Of a stretch of 25,920 nucleotides of DNA, positions 1 to 10,125 are shown piece by piece. The stretch lies in assembly GCA_008931825.1 (NCBI GenBank), contig QXVZ01017029.1, positions 1 through 25,920 of the forward strand, read 5' to 3'. Each line of letters begins with the position of its first letter. The stretch's first letter is position 1. The position numbers and the translations under genes are program-made. Under the pieces are notes generated by a model. That model did no database searches, was not told where the DNA came from, and saw only the letters and a program-made list of their open reading frames with translations. The stretch is from Phallusia fumigata (taxonomy: Eukaryota > Chordata > Ascidiacea > Phlebobranchia > Ascidiidae).

Positions 1-342
1 CACACGTTTGTTAAATCGATTAAACCGTTTCTTAGACCAGCGCACTGCAACCTTTTTTCACTGACGTCACACTATTAGGCAAAATTCGGTGGCATACCTC
101 AACCTGTGTTTTGCGCCAGGGCAGCCTTTGGAAGATAATTATTTCTACTGTGACGTTCTGAAAACATCATAAATGCACAGTGGGCAGTCTAACAGTTTGG
201 ATTAGCGAATTTCCCAACTGTTGTAACGTTCAACTTGGCTAGGATAAAATGTTTTTGCTTCCTAAACAAGTTTGTTAGGTCACAGTGACACTGCGGTAGC
301 ATCGTCTCGCGGCCAACCTGGTCGCTGAACGTTGTTTTAGGC

Positions 343-380
343 CAGGGGTAGTCAACCTTTTAAACGCAGCGTGCCAGTTT
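343..380 (+). mobile_element. hAT-like transposon terminus (relic)
   Basis: The segment opens with CAGGGGTAGTCAACCTTTT, the form typical of hAT-superfamily terminal inverted repeats, followed by a GCGTGCCA motif that recurs at about 409 and 655. I could not find the matching inverted end (a reverse-complement GACTACCCCTG) downstream, so this is a truncated or heavily decayed non-autonomous copy. It lies in what is probably an intron of the gene ending at 1284. Family assignment rests on the terminal sequence only. Confidence 0.4.
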
Positions 381-421
381 ACCAATTATGTCAAAATCTT
401 AGACGCTTCGCGTGCCATGTT

Positions 422-593
422 AATGACGTCACTACTTCATGTTTCGGCGTTAAATCTGTAAAATTGGTTGGCACGTGCTCTCTGTATCTCGTTGCTGCAG
501 TTGCACTGCACTTATTAAATATGATTTTTTTTAAATAAAATAAAATATGAAATGACGTCACTACTTTATGTTTCTACGTTAAATCTGTAAAAT
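422..593 (+). repeat. Pair of 43-bp direct repeats containing TGACGTCA
   Basis: Copies at 422-464 and 551-593 share the order AATGACGTCACTACTT, ATGTTT, then CGTTAAATCTGTAAAAT, with only a handful of mismatches. The spacer holds an A-rich run. They follow the hAT-like end and are probably internal subrepeats of the same relic element. Each copy carries the CRE-type octamer TGACGTCA. Confidence 0.6.
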
Positions 594-837
594 CAATCAG
601 GTTGCCTAATTTGGTTCAAAAAATGTATCAGAATACGAAATCTTCAATGACGTGGCGTGCCATGAATAATCACCTCGCCCGGCAGAGATCGCCGAATCAT
701 AAATTTAGGCACCGCAATTATGTTTTTTTTTTCAAAAATTTTGCATAAAACCATAAGACATGAAAATACGTTGAAATCAGTAAAAAGAGAATACCTAATT
801 AGTAATAAACCAAAGCTCTGTTTTTCTCTGTTATCAG

Positions 838-1284
838 GATCGCGACGGCTCGAACACACACAAAGAAGCTCGCTCATTATTCGAAGGTCGTCCGCAACAT
901 TCACAAGAAAGCAAACTCACCGATTCGCATCGCGACCTCACCAAGTGGGTGATGCGTTCCCTAACGCCCTCTCAGAAGCACCAGATAGCGGATGCAAAAC
1001 TCAATATCTCGATGCCGTATGGGGGCACTGAAGAGCGGTACGAGGAGCACAGCAATGTTGTGCACCGCGTTTACAAGAACAGGGGAGAATTGGATATCCC
1101 CCTTTTAATTACAATGACCGCGTGGTTCTTGATGGTTTATTTTGGCATAGTTCGGTTCATCAAAGCGAATTCATTAGATCATTACCAACACCTCACCTAT
1201 TTGGATAAACTGGATACGCCCGATAAGGAGAACAGCGACACAGAAACTGATTCTATCGAAAAATCTGAACAAAAATTTCAGTAG
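838..1284 (+). CDS. Terminal exon of an unrecognised single-pass membrane protein
   Basis: An excellent 3' splice site (pyrimidine-rich tract ending TTATCAG at 837) opens a 148-residue reading frame that runs in phase 0 to TAG at 1282-1284. The segment is charged and hydrophilic at first (it includes SLTPSQKHQIADAKLNISMP, with an N-glycosylation sequon NIS). It then has one hydrophobic stretch at about residues 93-113 of the exon (IPLLITMTAWFLMVYFGIVRF), and ends in an acidic Ser/Thr-rich tail (DTETDSIEKSE). This suits the C-terminal end of a type I or tail-type membrane protein with a short cytoplasmic tail. I do not recognise the family. Upstream exons, if any, lie beyond the left edge. Alternatively the acceptor could be a spliced-leader site with translation starting at ATG 949. 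Confidence 0.6.
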   Translation, partial: DRDGSNTHKEARSLFEGRPQHSQESKLTDSHRDLTKWVMRSLTPSQKHQIADAKLNISMPYGGTEERYEEHSNVVHRVYKNRGELDIPLLITMTAWFLMVYFGIVRFIKANSLDHYQHLTYLDKLDTPDKENSDTETDSIEKSEQKFQ

Positions 1285-2526
1285 AGCAGTTCAAGTATTC
1301 TTATATTTTGTGCATGGCCTCTGTAGGACATGATGGAACGCCATTTGAAATTTTTGCTCTGCTGCGTACAAAGTTTCGAGGTTGATTTTGCATGAAAATT
1401 GGTGCTGGGACCATTCGCGAGTTATTTGATTCGCACTATGTGAGACACGTTCAAACTATAATTCAGCCGGACCTGTTGATTTCTTGTGATTACTGGGTGT
1501 GATTATAATGAACAATATCTGGCCCTCTAACAGAGAAAATGATTGTCAACAATCGTTGTTTTTAAGTAAAATTTTGGTTATCGAAAGAAGTCGTCAATTC
1601 CCTTTTCAAACAGAATCTATATTTGAATGTATTCGAATAAGGAACTGACGATGTCGTGATCAGACGAAATATACATTTCTATGTTTTGATAGGCTAATCT
1701 TGTTCTTGGAAACTTGTTTTGATAACTAAAATTGTTCATTTATTACTTTTATTATTAATTTATTGAGCTGGAATTGTTTCTTCTAGCCTTTAGAACTGAT
1801 TTAGAGTAGACATTTTTGTCTGTTTTCTTCCATGTGTATTTAAACTTAAACAACGTTCGTTCCTCGAATTTTTATATCCTCCTAAGGGAGTTAAGCTTAC
1901 TCGTTCCAATGACATAACGCTCCAGAGATTTCTTCAATATCCCTGGCAGAAGAAGGCATGAATACCTTTGTTCTGTATAAGCTGCCTCTCCGTGTAAATT
2001 CAGGTAACGTACCCCCAGCTATATCAGCACGAAATTGGTAGGAGACGTTATTAAAGCGTATAGTTGATTATGAGATGCTTTTTGACGTAAACGCATTCTT
2101 TTCATGTAGACAAAGTACTTGGTTTTTTGTACCAATTCCTGTTAGATTAGGTTCGTTTTCCAATAGGAGACCAATGTTGAATATTGAGAAACATGAATCA
2201 CACTTTTTGGTTTGGGTAGTGTGTGTTTATCGCAAAGCAAAAGAATACAAAACTGTGGCCTCTGGCGGTCAGGTAAAAGTGTGACGTACAAAATGCAACA
2301 AAAACGAAAAAAGTCGCATAAATACTTGTGGAACTTAACGGCACTGCAAAGTACAGCAGCTTGTCGATAAATAGAATAACATAGCTTCGTACAAACAAAA
2401 CAGCTCCTTAAAGTATGGTGAAAATAAATGACGGAGGAGTGAATTGAGGTAAAAATTTTGTTTACCACAAGCGGCAAGGTAAAATAACAAAAAGAATATC
2501 GAAATAGAAAAATGAAAGGTGTGGTT
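1285..2526. other. Convergent intergenic region / 3' UTRs
   Basis: This stretch lies between the stop of the membrane-protein exon on the plus strand and the stop of the oxidase-organizer gene on the minus strand, so it should hold both 3' UTRs. It is AT-rich with no convincing exon on either strand. TTTATT (AATAAA on the minus strand) occurs at 1739-1744 and could serve the minus-strand gene, though it is about 790 nt from its stop. Confidence 0.5.
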
Positions 2527-5500
2527 TCAATCGTTCATCTTAAGAACTTCAAGGCTGAGCCGTTTGATTGGATCGTTGTACTTCTTCAGGAAGACGGCTG
2601 GCACCAATCCCTCGCGTTGTTTGTATCTGTCATGTATAATAAACCAGTTAAACTTGGTGTTTAATGGCCCCTGCTTTTTTAGAAGCAAGTCTATTCTATA
2701 CATTTTGGGTCTGAGGGTATGTATAGACCGTAGATGTTATTTTAAATTTCTAAGGGCATATAATTTCGTTTGGTAGCCTAAATGCTTTGTATCAACAAAT
2801 ACAACTTGGATAACAAACGTCTTTATTAAATTTTTATCGCTGGAGCGTCGAAAGTCAAACCAACTTTTTCAACGGTGTCGCATCGAAAAAGTTTGAGAAA
2901 GACTGACAGAAATGGTTGCATAAAGCACAGACAAACACATCAGACCATTCTAAACTTGTCCTTAAAATGTGTACATGACATTTGGCCATGTGACTTAAGT
3001 GGGTATGTTTTTCTGCATATTTTTTTAAACTAAATCTCAATAAAGATTTTTTCTGTTTCAACACCGACCTTGCAAGCCACCAGCCGTCTTCGTTTTTCGT
3101 CAAAACTTTAAGAATCGCGTTTTCACTAAAGCTCAGCTCATCCCGGTTTTTCGCCACATAAGCCATCTTGCTAATGTATTCGCAACTGAAAAAAGCAATA
3201 ATGGGTTTAAAACAGGTATTTACTAATGAGTATTAAAGACTCTCTATATATTTGTTAAACTTAGTGCGTATTAAAAACCGATTACTTTGAGACTAGTCAT
3301 AAAAATCTTACCTCGTTCTGGTTAGATCGTCGGATGAGAGGGGGGAATGTATCGTGTTGTGTCGGCTTAATGTCGAACCGCTCGAGGATGAGGACGCCTG
3401 AAAAAACGCATATAACTGTATTTTATTGTGTCGGTACATTTGACTTTCATGCTGCAAAATATTTCCAATCCAGTAAGATCCCCAATTTTGGCCTAGATTC
3501 GGAAATTTGATGCTTACCTTACTCGAAGTACGTGACGATGTTGCAATCACAGATTCGCAGCTTTTTCGGCGTTCAGCCTTTAAGGCGGAAATCTGAGAAA
3601 ATCATGTTGACGTTAAAGTCAGATCACAAAACTTAATTCAGAATGGCGCTAAATTAATAAAAAAAACTTTAATTTCCTTTACCTTCATTAATGGCTGGGA
3701 GTAAGTATGACTCAGCATATTATGTTCTTTGCGAAGGAATGCAGCTGGTACGTAACCGGTCTCCCCCGTTTCGTCATCATCCACGTGACTAGTAAAGCGA
3801 CGCACAAACCACCAACCTACAACACACAAAAAAACATGAAAAAATAACTCACATCTAGGCTAAGTTTGGAGATTATCTAATGTTCAGTAAAAAAGTGTTA
3901 ACTTTACACTGTAAACTATTTGTAATACAATTAAATGTATTCCGCACCGCTATCACTTTTGGCAAGCACGTCCACTTTCTCCTTTTTCCGTAACGATATG
4001 ATGCCCTGTTTTGATTGGTCGTCGTCTGTCACGTGACTCTCGAGTGCCACGTAGACTTCTGATTGGGTGGGAGGCGAAATGTCGATGGAATCACGTCTCG
4101 AAATCGAAGTTAAGTCGGGTTCAGACAAATGAGTGCTGTATAGCGACATCTGGCGACAAAATAATTCTCGTAATCAAATGGTCGTTGCTAGCTTTTGGCC
4201 GCTGACGACAAAAGAAAATGTCGGTACGTCCGTGTGATATAATGGCTACACTTTTTTGCAGTGTTATGTCAGTCTTTTTCGTTACCAAGTTGTTTTTTGT
4301 TTGTTTTAGCAATATCTATGCAAAAATTCCTTGTCTTGAGTTTCAGAACACACCAGGGGACTAAACATGTCATTTGTTCGTGATGCTGTGGCTTTTTGTA
4401 TGAAGTATTTGGTATTATGATAACTTGTTAGCTACAGAGCTGGTTAGTCCCACACCTGACGCTATAAAAGAGTTGTTCTACCTGTATTTAATAAACCACC
4501 ATCTATTATTTGACTGCGCGCATTTTGATAGGAGTATTTTTGTCACTCTTACCGCAGTTGAAGAAATTCTTCCACCAACGGAGTTTCCGTCATCAGAGTC
4601 AAGAGTATCACTCGATGCACTCGACTGCCAATCACCATCATCCGACCTTCCATCGGCTCCGTCCAAGTTGCTCTCTGTGATCTCGACGTTTCGCGTGGTC
4701 AGTGAGCTTGTGACGTAGAAGTAGGTCTTACCGCCTCCGCTGTGACGAAACATTGAAACTGTGATTTGCCGCAAATTGTGGTTGATAAAAACCGAAATTA
4801 AAGATTAAAGCTGCAATTATCCACTTACCACCACTTCGACGAGCTTAGATCCGTATCCGTAGGCGCGAAAAAGTCCCCGACTACAGGGTATGAATGCAGT
4901 TTTTTGTAGTAGACGAGTGCCTGTGAAAAGACACCTGCTGTAAGCATCGGATTATGGTCGAAAAGTAATACTTAACAGGACCGCGCCTATCCCAAATACA
5001 AAACCATGAGGTGGTTGTGTATTTTTAGTTTTTTTGGCGAGTCCCCTCTTATATCACGCGGCTAATATCCGGTTCCTACAATGTCGTTTAGGTTCGTTTC
5101 AATTTGAATAAAAGCACATCGCAAATCATAGCTTACTGGTTCTGAACAAAACAACCATGACGTCATTATCATATGATGTCATAACATTTATTTTAAAATA
5201 ACTTATGTGGTACAAGTTTGTGAAAATGTAAGCTTGCAAGTAAAAACGTTTGTTTTTTTAATCTCTGTAAAGAACCTCTTAGTTTGCAGCAAAAACAACT
5301 AAAACCGGTCCAAGTAAAATTTGCATCGCCACAGGGTACATCACCCTTTGTGACCCCATACCATAACGGTGGCCTTTGGCCTGCATTTTCCTCTTCAATA
5401 TTTGGTTTGATCATCGCGGAGTCATCGCAGTACTTTGCTATCCCATTCGTAAATTTACCACGCACTTCCAACGAACTTTTGGTTTCCGAGAAGGCAACAC

Positions 5501-8500
5501 GTACGCATAACTTTTATATGGACATCGGCAGTAACACCGTTTATTACCGAATATAAACCAAACTAGGGCGGTAAAATACAAAACCTTAAACATAAGCTTC
5601 GAGAGGCTGATTTTAAAGTGGCCCAATATTGGTACAGTGTTAAAATAGTTTTGGAAAAGGTCTGTTTCCAAAAAGTTGTCGGAGAGTTTACCTGAAAGTA
5701 CACGTTCATTGCATCTATGACCCGAAGTCGTTTCATTGTTCCCACGTGATGTGTGATGCTCTGTAGCAGCACCTTGTGTTTAAGTTTCTTGAGGAAGTAG
5801 CGTGGTTCCGCCATGAACTGGTCACGATCAATTTCCTTAAAAGAGAAAAGAGAAAAATATTCAAAGAGTGTATAAAATGTGTAACTAAAAACCAAAAAAA
5901 TACAAAATCATAATCTTTGGAACTCAAGACAAGGACTTAAAGAACATAGCTTAATTAAAAACATAACTGCCAAAGAACTTGTATAATGTAAATACAATTG
6001 TGCACTTATGATAAAAACAGCGATTGTCGAAACGTTTGCAATACAATGTATTCACTACATACAAGTTATTTGGCAGTTATATTTTTAATTAAATTCATCG
6101 ATCTTTTTTGTGGAAAAACGCTTGTATTAAATTTGAACCCGATTGCACAGTCCTGGGTTCACCTTAGAAAAAATTGATCGTTACGTCATCACCACGTAAT
6201 GGCTTCGCATGCAATTTTTTTCGTGGAAAACTTTTGGACTCAAAACATCCGTTTGTCCACACTTGCCCTGCTGAGTCAGCGCGTGCTCGGTGACGTCACA
6301 TGATGCGCCACAACACATCGTTGCGAGTTCATTCGCAAACGAAACGAAGTGTATTTGGGGTATTTCAACTATCATTGCTAATGTTAAATCACGAGAGAAA
6401 GCTGATTCTATTTTGGTTCCACGATTCTTCGAGATTGTCAATGATATTCGCGACTGTCTATGTATGAAAACGTATAATTTTTTTGGCCTGTTTTATAATG
6501 TCATTTGGCATAAAAATATAAAAGCGTTGCAATTGGACGCGAATAAATGTAACTGTACATCCCTGGTAAGTGATGACGCGGGTCTGACGTCTGAATATTA
6601 GAATTTCCCAAATAATGAACCAACACTAAATGCTTCACACGCCAAATTCACAGTCATTGCACAAATGTATTCCCACTGCACAATCACTGATGAATCAAAC
6701 CATTGCATCACCCAGATTCATAATCCTTCCGAAAGTACATCGGAGGGTTATGTGTCCACTACCGTACCTAATTGGCGCAATCGGTTAGCGAAACACTTCT
6801 AATAACTTCNCTGGTAAGTGATGACGCGGGTCTGACGTCTGAATATTAGAATTTCCCAAATAATGAACCAACACTAAATGCTTCACACGCCAAATTCACA
6901 GTCATTGCACAAATGTATTCCCACTGCACAATCACTGATGAATCAAACCATTGCATCACCCAGATTCATAATCCTTCCGAAAGTACATCGGAGGGTTATG
7001 TGTCCACTACCGTACCTAATTGGCGCAATCGGTTAGCGAAACACTTCTAATAACTTCCGGCAACACTGATTAGTCACAGAAGCATTAACATAAGTATGAC
7101 TGTAACTTGTCAAATATCCGGTTTGTTTCACAGGAATTACGAAGAATCTACGTTGTCTTCACCCAAACGGTAATGTGTGTAAGATTTCTTGACGTTAGTT
7201 GGCCTTATTGGCAAATGTGTGTCAGGTTTTTGACACAGATTGGGTGGGTGGTCATTAAACGACATTGATTTGCACGTGTGTTCTGTGTCATTTTGTTGCA
7301 CAAGGATGCCGTTGTTTCGACATTGTTTCGACATTGATCCGTGCTACGCGGTTTTAAAAAAGAACGTTTCTGCTGCTGCAATAAAAAAAATATAGTTTCA
7401 CTAAATATAAACTTCAAAGTGAAAGCAAGGAAATGGTTCTTCCTATTTTTTGCAACATGAGGCGTCGTTAAAATATCATGTAATGGTCTAATGATAGCGA
7501 AAATATTTGGTTACAACGGCAATTTTGAGAATAAGAAGATATATATATGTACATATATATAGCTAAAAGTGTTTTTAGTTGGCAATATCCAATTATCCAA
7601 AATCATCCCAAGCCCCAACGATGGTTGCATTAAACAAAATCCACGAACCAAAAGCTTTGAAAGCTGACATTTAGCTCCTACAGATCTTATTCACACGACA
7701 ATTGAAAACAGGCGAAATCTCCGCTTTTGCAATACTTGTCACCAAGAACGTATGTTACATTTCAATTATAAAATATGTTTTCGGAAATGTGTAACATTCT
7801 TGATTTACAAATTGACAAAATGACAAAAAAATACGACTCATGCGACGAACTTTGACACCACTCACGGATTCTTACGCAAGCATTACAGCTATTGCCTAAT
7901 ATAACCCGAAGTAGTAACACGATTTAAGTTAACATAAAAAATCCATTTGACACTCACGGTCGCAAACCGTTTGGACAAAAACGGAAGGGCCACGACGGAT
8001 AAGCGTGACCACTTACCATTCTGATTGCAACACCATTTGACAAAGTTTTAAAATAATAATGAAATTTGCTAATTGGTATGTTAGTAACCTCCAAACATGT
8101 TCGTTTCGAAAGGTTGCTTGCATTTCGTCCGTTTGTGATGTAAACTGACGATAGTTGTTTTTGGTGATGTTTTAACGTGTAATGAAGCTATGAGGTTAAA
8201 TTTGAAGTCATTAGTGTCATCCTGTGCCGCAAACATAAAGAAACAAGTACCGATCGTCTGCAAGTTTAAAATCTTACAAGCCACAAGAATCGCAATAATA
8301 TAAAAAACGGTTTGACCTTCCACACCTCTGTGCGCCTAACGTAAACTAAAATTTAATGACCGCCAGTTTGATCAGAGGGTGAGTATTTACAGCCAATTAC
8401 AATAGCAATCAGCAACCCACAAATGCGTATGCTACTGGCGCAATTGACACATTACTGTGGGGCACGCGACAATTTTCCACCCAATCCCCGGAAAACTATC

Positions 8501-10066
8501 GCTAATGGTTTGAAACTTCCCGACTGCCATAAACGGTTTCCCATCAAAGGTTGAAGATTTTTTCGTGGGACAAAGTTTGCTAATTCGTCTCACGACTGTC
8601 TCAAGTAATTCTGTAACAAACTCGGATAGGAAATTGTTCCGGTTGTTTGCTTGCTACGTATAGTAACACGCTATCACGACAAGCTGCCACTATATTGCAC
8701 GTTCGAGACATGTGATTTGTTGCAAATTGATTACGTCCAACAGGAAACACAAAAATAGCGTTTGTTGTCTACCAGCAGCCGCTTGTTTAGTTTGGTTTTT
8801 GTTCTAAAAGCGGAGCGCCAAATTGGGGAAACACCAAATCTTGCATTTAATGAATCGATTTTCTCACGACCTGTACGTACCATTCATAAAACGGGGTGAA
8901 TTGTTTAGGGTTTTTCCAAATTGAAATGCACAATTAGCAAAAATTCGTCCGTAACAATTTACATTAGTCAGGCGCAACCTGCTTAATTACATTGGTCGTC
9001 TAGCAGTAACATCCAAGTTAACAAATAGTTTGAGTATTTTTATGGTTCGTAATATGATGGGTGGTTTAGTTAGTTGCATCCTAAATCCAATTGAAATCAG
9101 GCCCTACCTTTTGCAAGGAGTTTTGCAAAACTCTCATTTCTTTCCACTTCCTGTAAACAGTGATGTTGCTTCCGTCCTTGCGCATAACAAGCAGAATGAA
9201 ATACTGAAATCAGTAGATGTTTGAGTTAGACGAGGAAGATTTTCAATGCACAGAAATGATCATAAACAATTAAAAAATGACAAACACCAAACAAGAATCT
9301 GTTCATTTGTCTTGGAACAAATGGTAAGACACACAATACTGTCGGAATGGATTACATATTTGCCTGCAGGAAAATTTTGTTTTACTGGATAATTATTAGT
9401 TAAAAGTTTCGGCAATGACTTTCCTTAGATTTGTAATAATAAAGCTTGTCCTTTTCAACCACTATTTGCGCCTTTTTTATCCCAAGGAACAAAAAAACAA
9501 TTTTTTCCTGCAAGCAAATATAACCAACAGTTTTGAATACCGCTGAAATGTTATAGTTTAATACATTGACTAGTTGTGTTTTTCTAAACTGATACTTACA
9601 AACGATGTTTTCGGCGTTTGTTGTTTATGGATCCCAACGATTTTGACGTCACTCAGTTCGTGTACGTGACCTTCATCAGTTGGCAAGGTCAAATCGTTGC
9701 AGTTGGAATCTTGACATATCCTCACACCTTTCTGATGCACGTCCCTCAATGTCTCTCGCTTTTCAGCCACGGTGTCTTCTTGCTTACAAACTTCTTGTTG
9801 TTTCCGTGTCAAAGTAGCAGTGACCTGAGCTAGAGTAGTGAGCGGCATTTCGACTGCGCCAAACGCTTGGCAAGCTTCGAATNGTCTTCTTGCTTACAAA
9901 CTTCTTGTTGTTTCCGTGTCAAAGTAGCAGTGACCTGAGCTAAAGTAGTGAGCGGCATTTCGACTGCGCCAAACGCTTGGCAAGCTTCGAATCGGGATAT
10001 TCTGTCCTTGACTCGGGGGGCTGGTCTTGGTGGATTGGGCGACGGAGTCGGAACGATGTTTCTCAT
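2527..10066 (-). CDS. ncf1: p47phox/NOXO1-like NADPH oxidase organizer (PX-SH3-SH3)
   Basis: Organizer proteins of this family carry the NOX activator to the membrane: PX binds phosphoinositides and the tandem SH3 domains bind p22phox. Coding exons from the start: 10066-9600, 9203-9108, 5835-5692, 4920-4829, 4739-4553, 4149-3948, 3816-3683, 3592-3518, 3397-3312, 3185-3069, 2626-2527. All junctions are GT-AG and phase-compatible. After discounting the 110-nt assembly duplication in exon 1 the total is 1590 nt, giving 529 aa. Proline-rich motif at about 6-20 (PSPNPPRPAPR). PX at about 103-219: VKIVGIHKQQ, then YRKW at 136-139 where the canonical motif is RR[YF], ending VVGDFFAP. Acidic linker. 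SH3A at about 323-389 (SGWWFVRR, TGYVPAAFL). Ser/Arg-rich linker 390-458. SH3B at about 459-512 (DGWWLAR, GLVPAVFL). The stop falls 17 residues after SH3B, so no C-terminal autoinhibitory or proline-rich tail is seen. The domain family is certain; p47phox versus NOXO1 orthology is not. Confidence 0.88.
5951..6092. mobile_element. Foldback MITE with about 50-bp terminal inverted repeats
   Basis: The left arm begins TTAATTAAAAACATAACTGC and continues CAAAGAACTTGTATAATG. The reverse complement of the right arm reads TTAATTAAAAATATAACTGC then CAAATAACTTGTATG. Similarity extends roughly 50 bp into each arm with few mismatches, leaving a loop of only about 35-40 bp. The TTAA-containing ends would fit a TTAA-targeting (piggyBac-like) element, but target duplications cannot be separated from the termini by eye. 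It sits in intron 2 of the oxidase-organizer gene. Confidence 0.75.
6563..7057. repeat. Assembly duplication around single N (6810)
   Basis: Positions 6563-6809 (247 nt) and 6811-7057 read identically, separated by one N. This is the signature of two overlapping contig ends placed side by side rather than a genomic tandem duplication. It falls entirely in intron 2 of the organizer gene, so no coding sequence is affected. Confidence 0.85.
7021..7038 (+). other. tRNA-Ile(UAU)-like 5' fragment (relic)
   Basis: TGGCGCAATCGGTTAGCG matches the D-arm/A-box half of animal tRNA-Ile(UAU) as I know it, and is followed by an anticodon-arm-like CTTCTAATAA. No T-arm (GGTTCRANNCC) follows, so this is not a complete tRNA gene. 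It is probably a tRNA-derived repeat head or a retro-fragment. The same sequence appears at 6773-6790 because of the assembly duplication. Confidence 0.4.
7541..7562. repeat. 22-bp perfect AT palindrome
   Basis: An alternating TA run centred on GTAC forms a perfect 22-bp palindrome inside intron 2 of the organizer gene. It could extrude as a small cruciform, but simple-sequence origin is the likeliest explanation. Confidence 0.6.
9774..9992. repeat. Assembly duplication around single N (9883), inside coding exon 1
   Basis: Positions 9774-9882 and 9884-9992 (109 nt each) are identical except for one base (G at 9833, A at 9943), with a single N between them. The extra 110 nt shift the frame of organizer exon 1. 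Without them the exon is 357 nt (119 codons) and joins exon 2 in phase 0. The one difference suggests two haplotypes. Confidence 0.9.
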
Positions 10067-10110
10067 AATGCCCGACGGTTATTTATAACAAGTGCCTTTT
10101 TTTCGGCTAG

Positions 10111-10125
10111 CTGCTGGAGAAAAAA
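10111..10125 (-). promoter_or_regulatory. 3' splice site upstream of organizer start codon
   Basis: On the minus strand TTTCTTTTTTCTCCAG|CAG lies about 45 nt upstream of the start ATG at 10066, a strong acceptor. It implies either a 5' UTR intron or trans-splicing of a spliced leader, as occurs in ascidians. The choice cannot be made from this sequence. Confidence 0.5.

Noticed and set aside
2855..3068. Continuation of the SH3B reading frame past GWWLAR as a read-through C-terminus
   Set aside because: The frame stays open by chance, but the encoded residues do not form the last SH3 strands. Splicing AG|GTCGGT to 2626 restores the expected GLVPAVFL block in phase.
5193..5556. Open frames on both strands between organizer exons 3 and 4
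   Set aside because: No splice sites fit the phases, no PX or other domain resemblance, and exons 3 and 4 join directly in phase 0 to give a continuous PX domain.
7139..8323. Minus-strand open frames in organizer intron 2, one with a hydrophobic start (8081-8323) and one ending EDNVDSS (7139 onward)
   Set aside because: The PX domain is complete without them and no convincing acceptor/donor pair frames them. Alternative exons cannot be excluded but are unsupported.
9030..9224. Plus-strand open frame of 64 codons
   Set aside because: It overlaps the antisense of organizer exon 2, which has PX strand sequence, good splice sites and exact phase.
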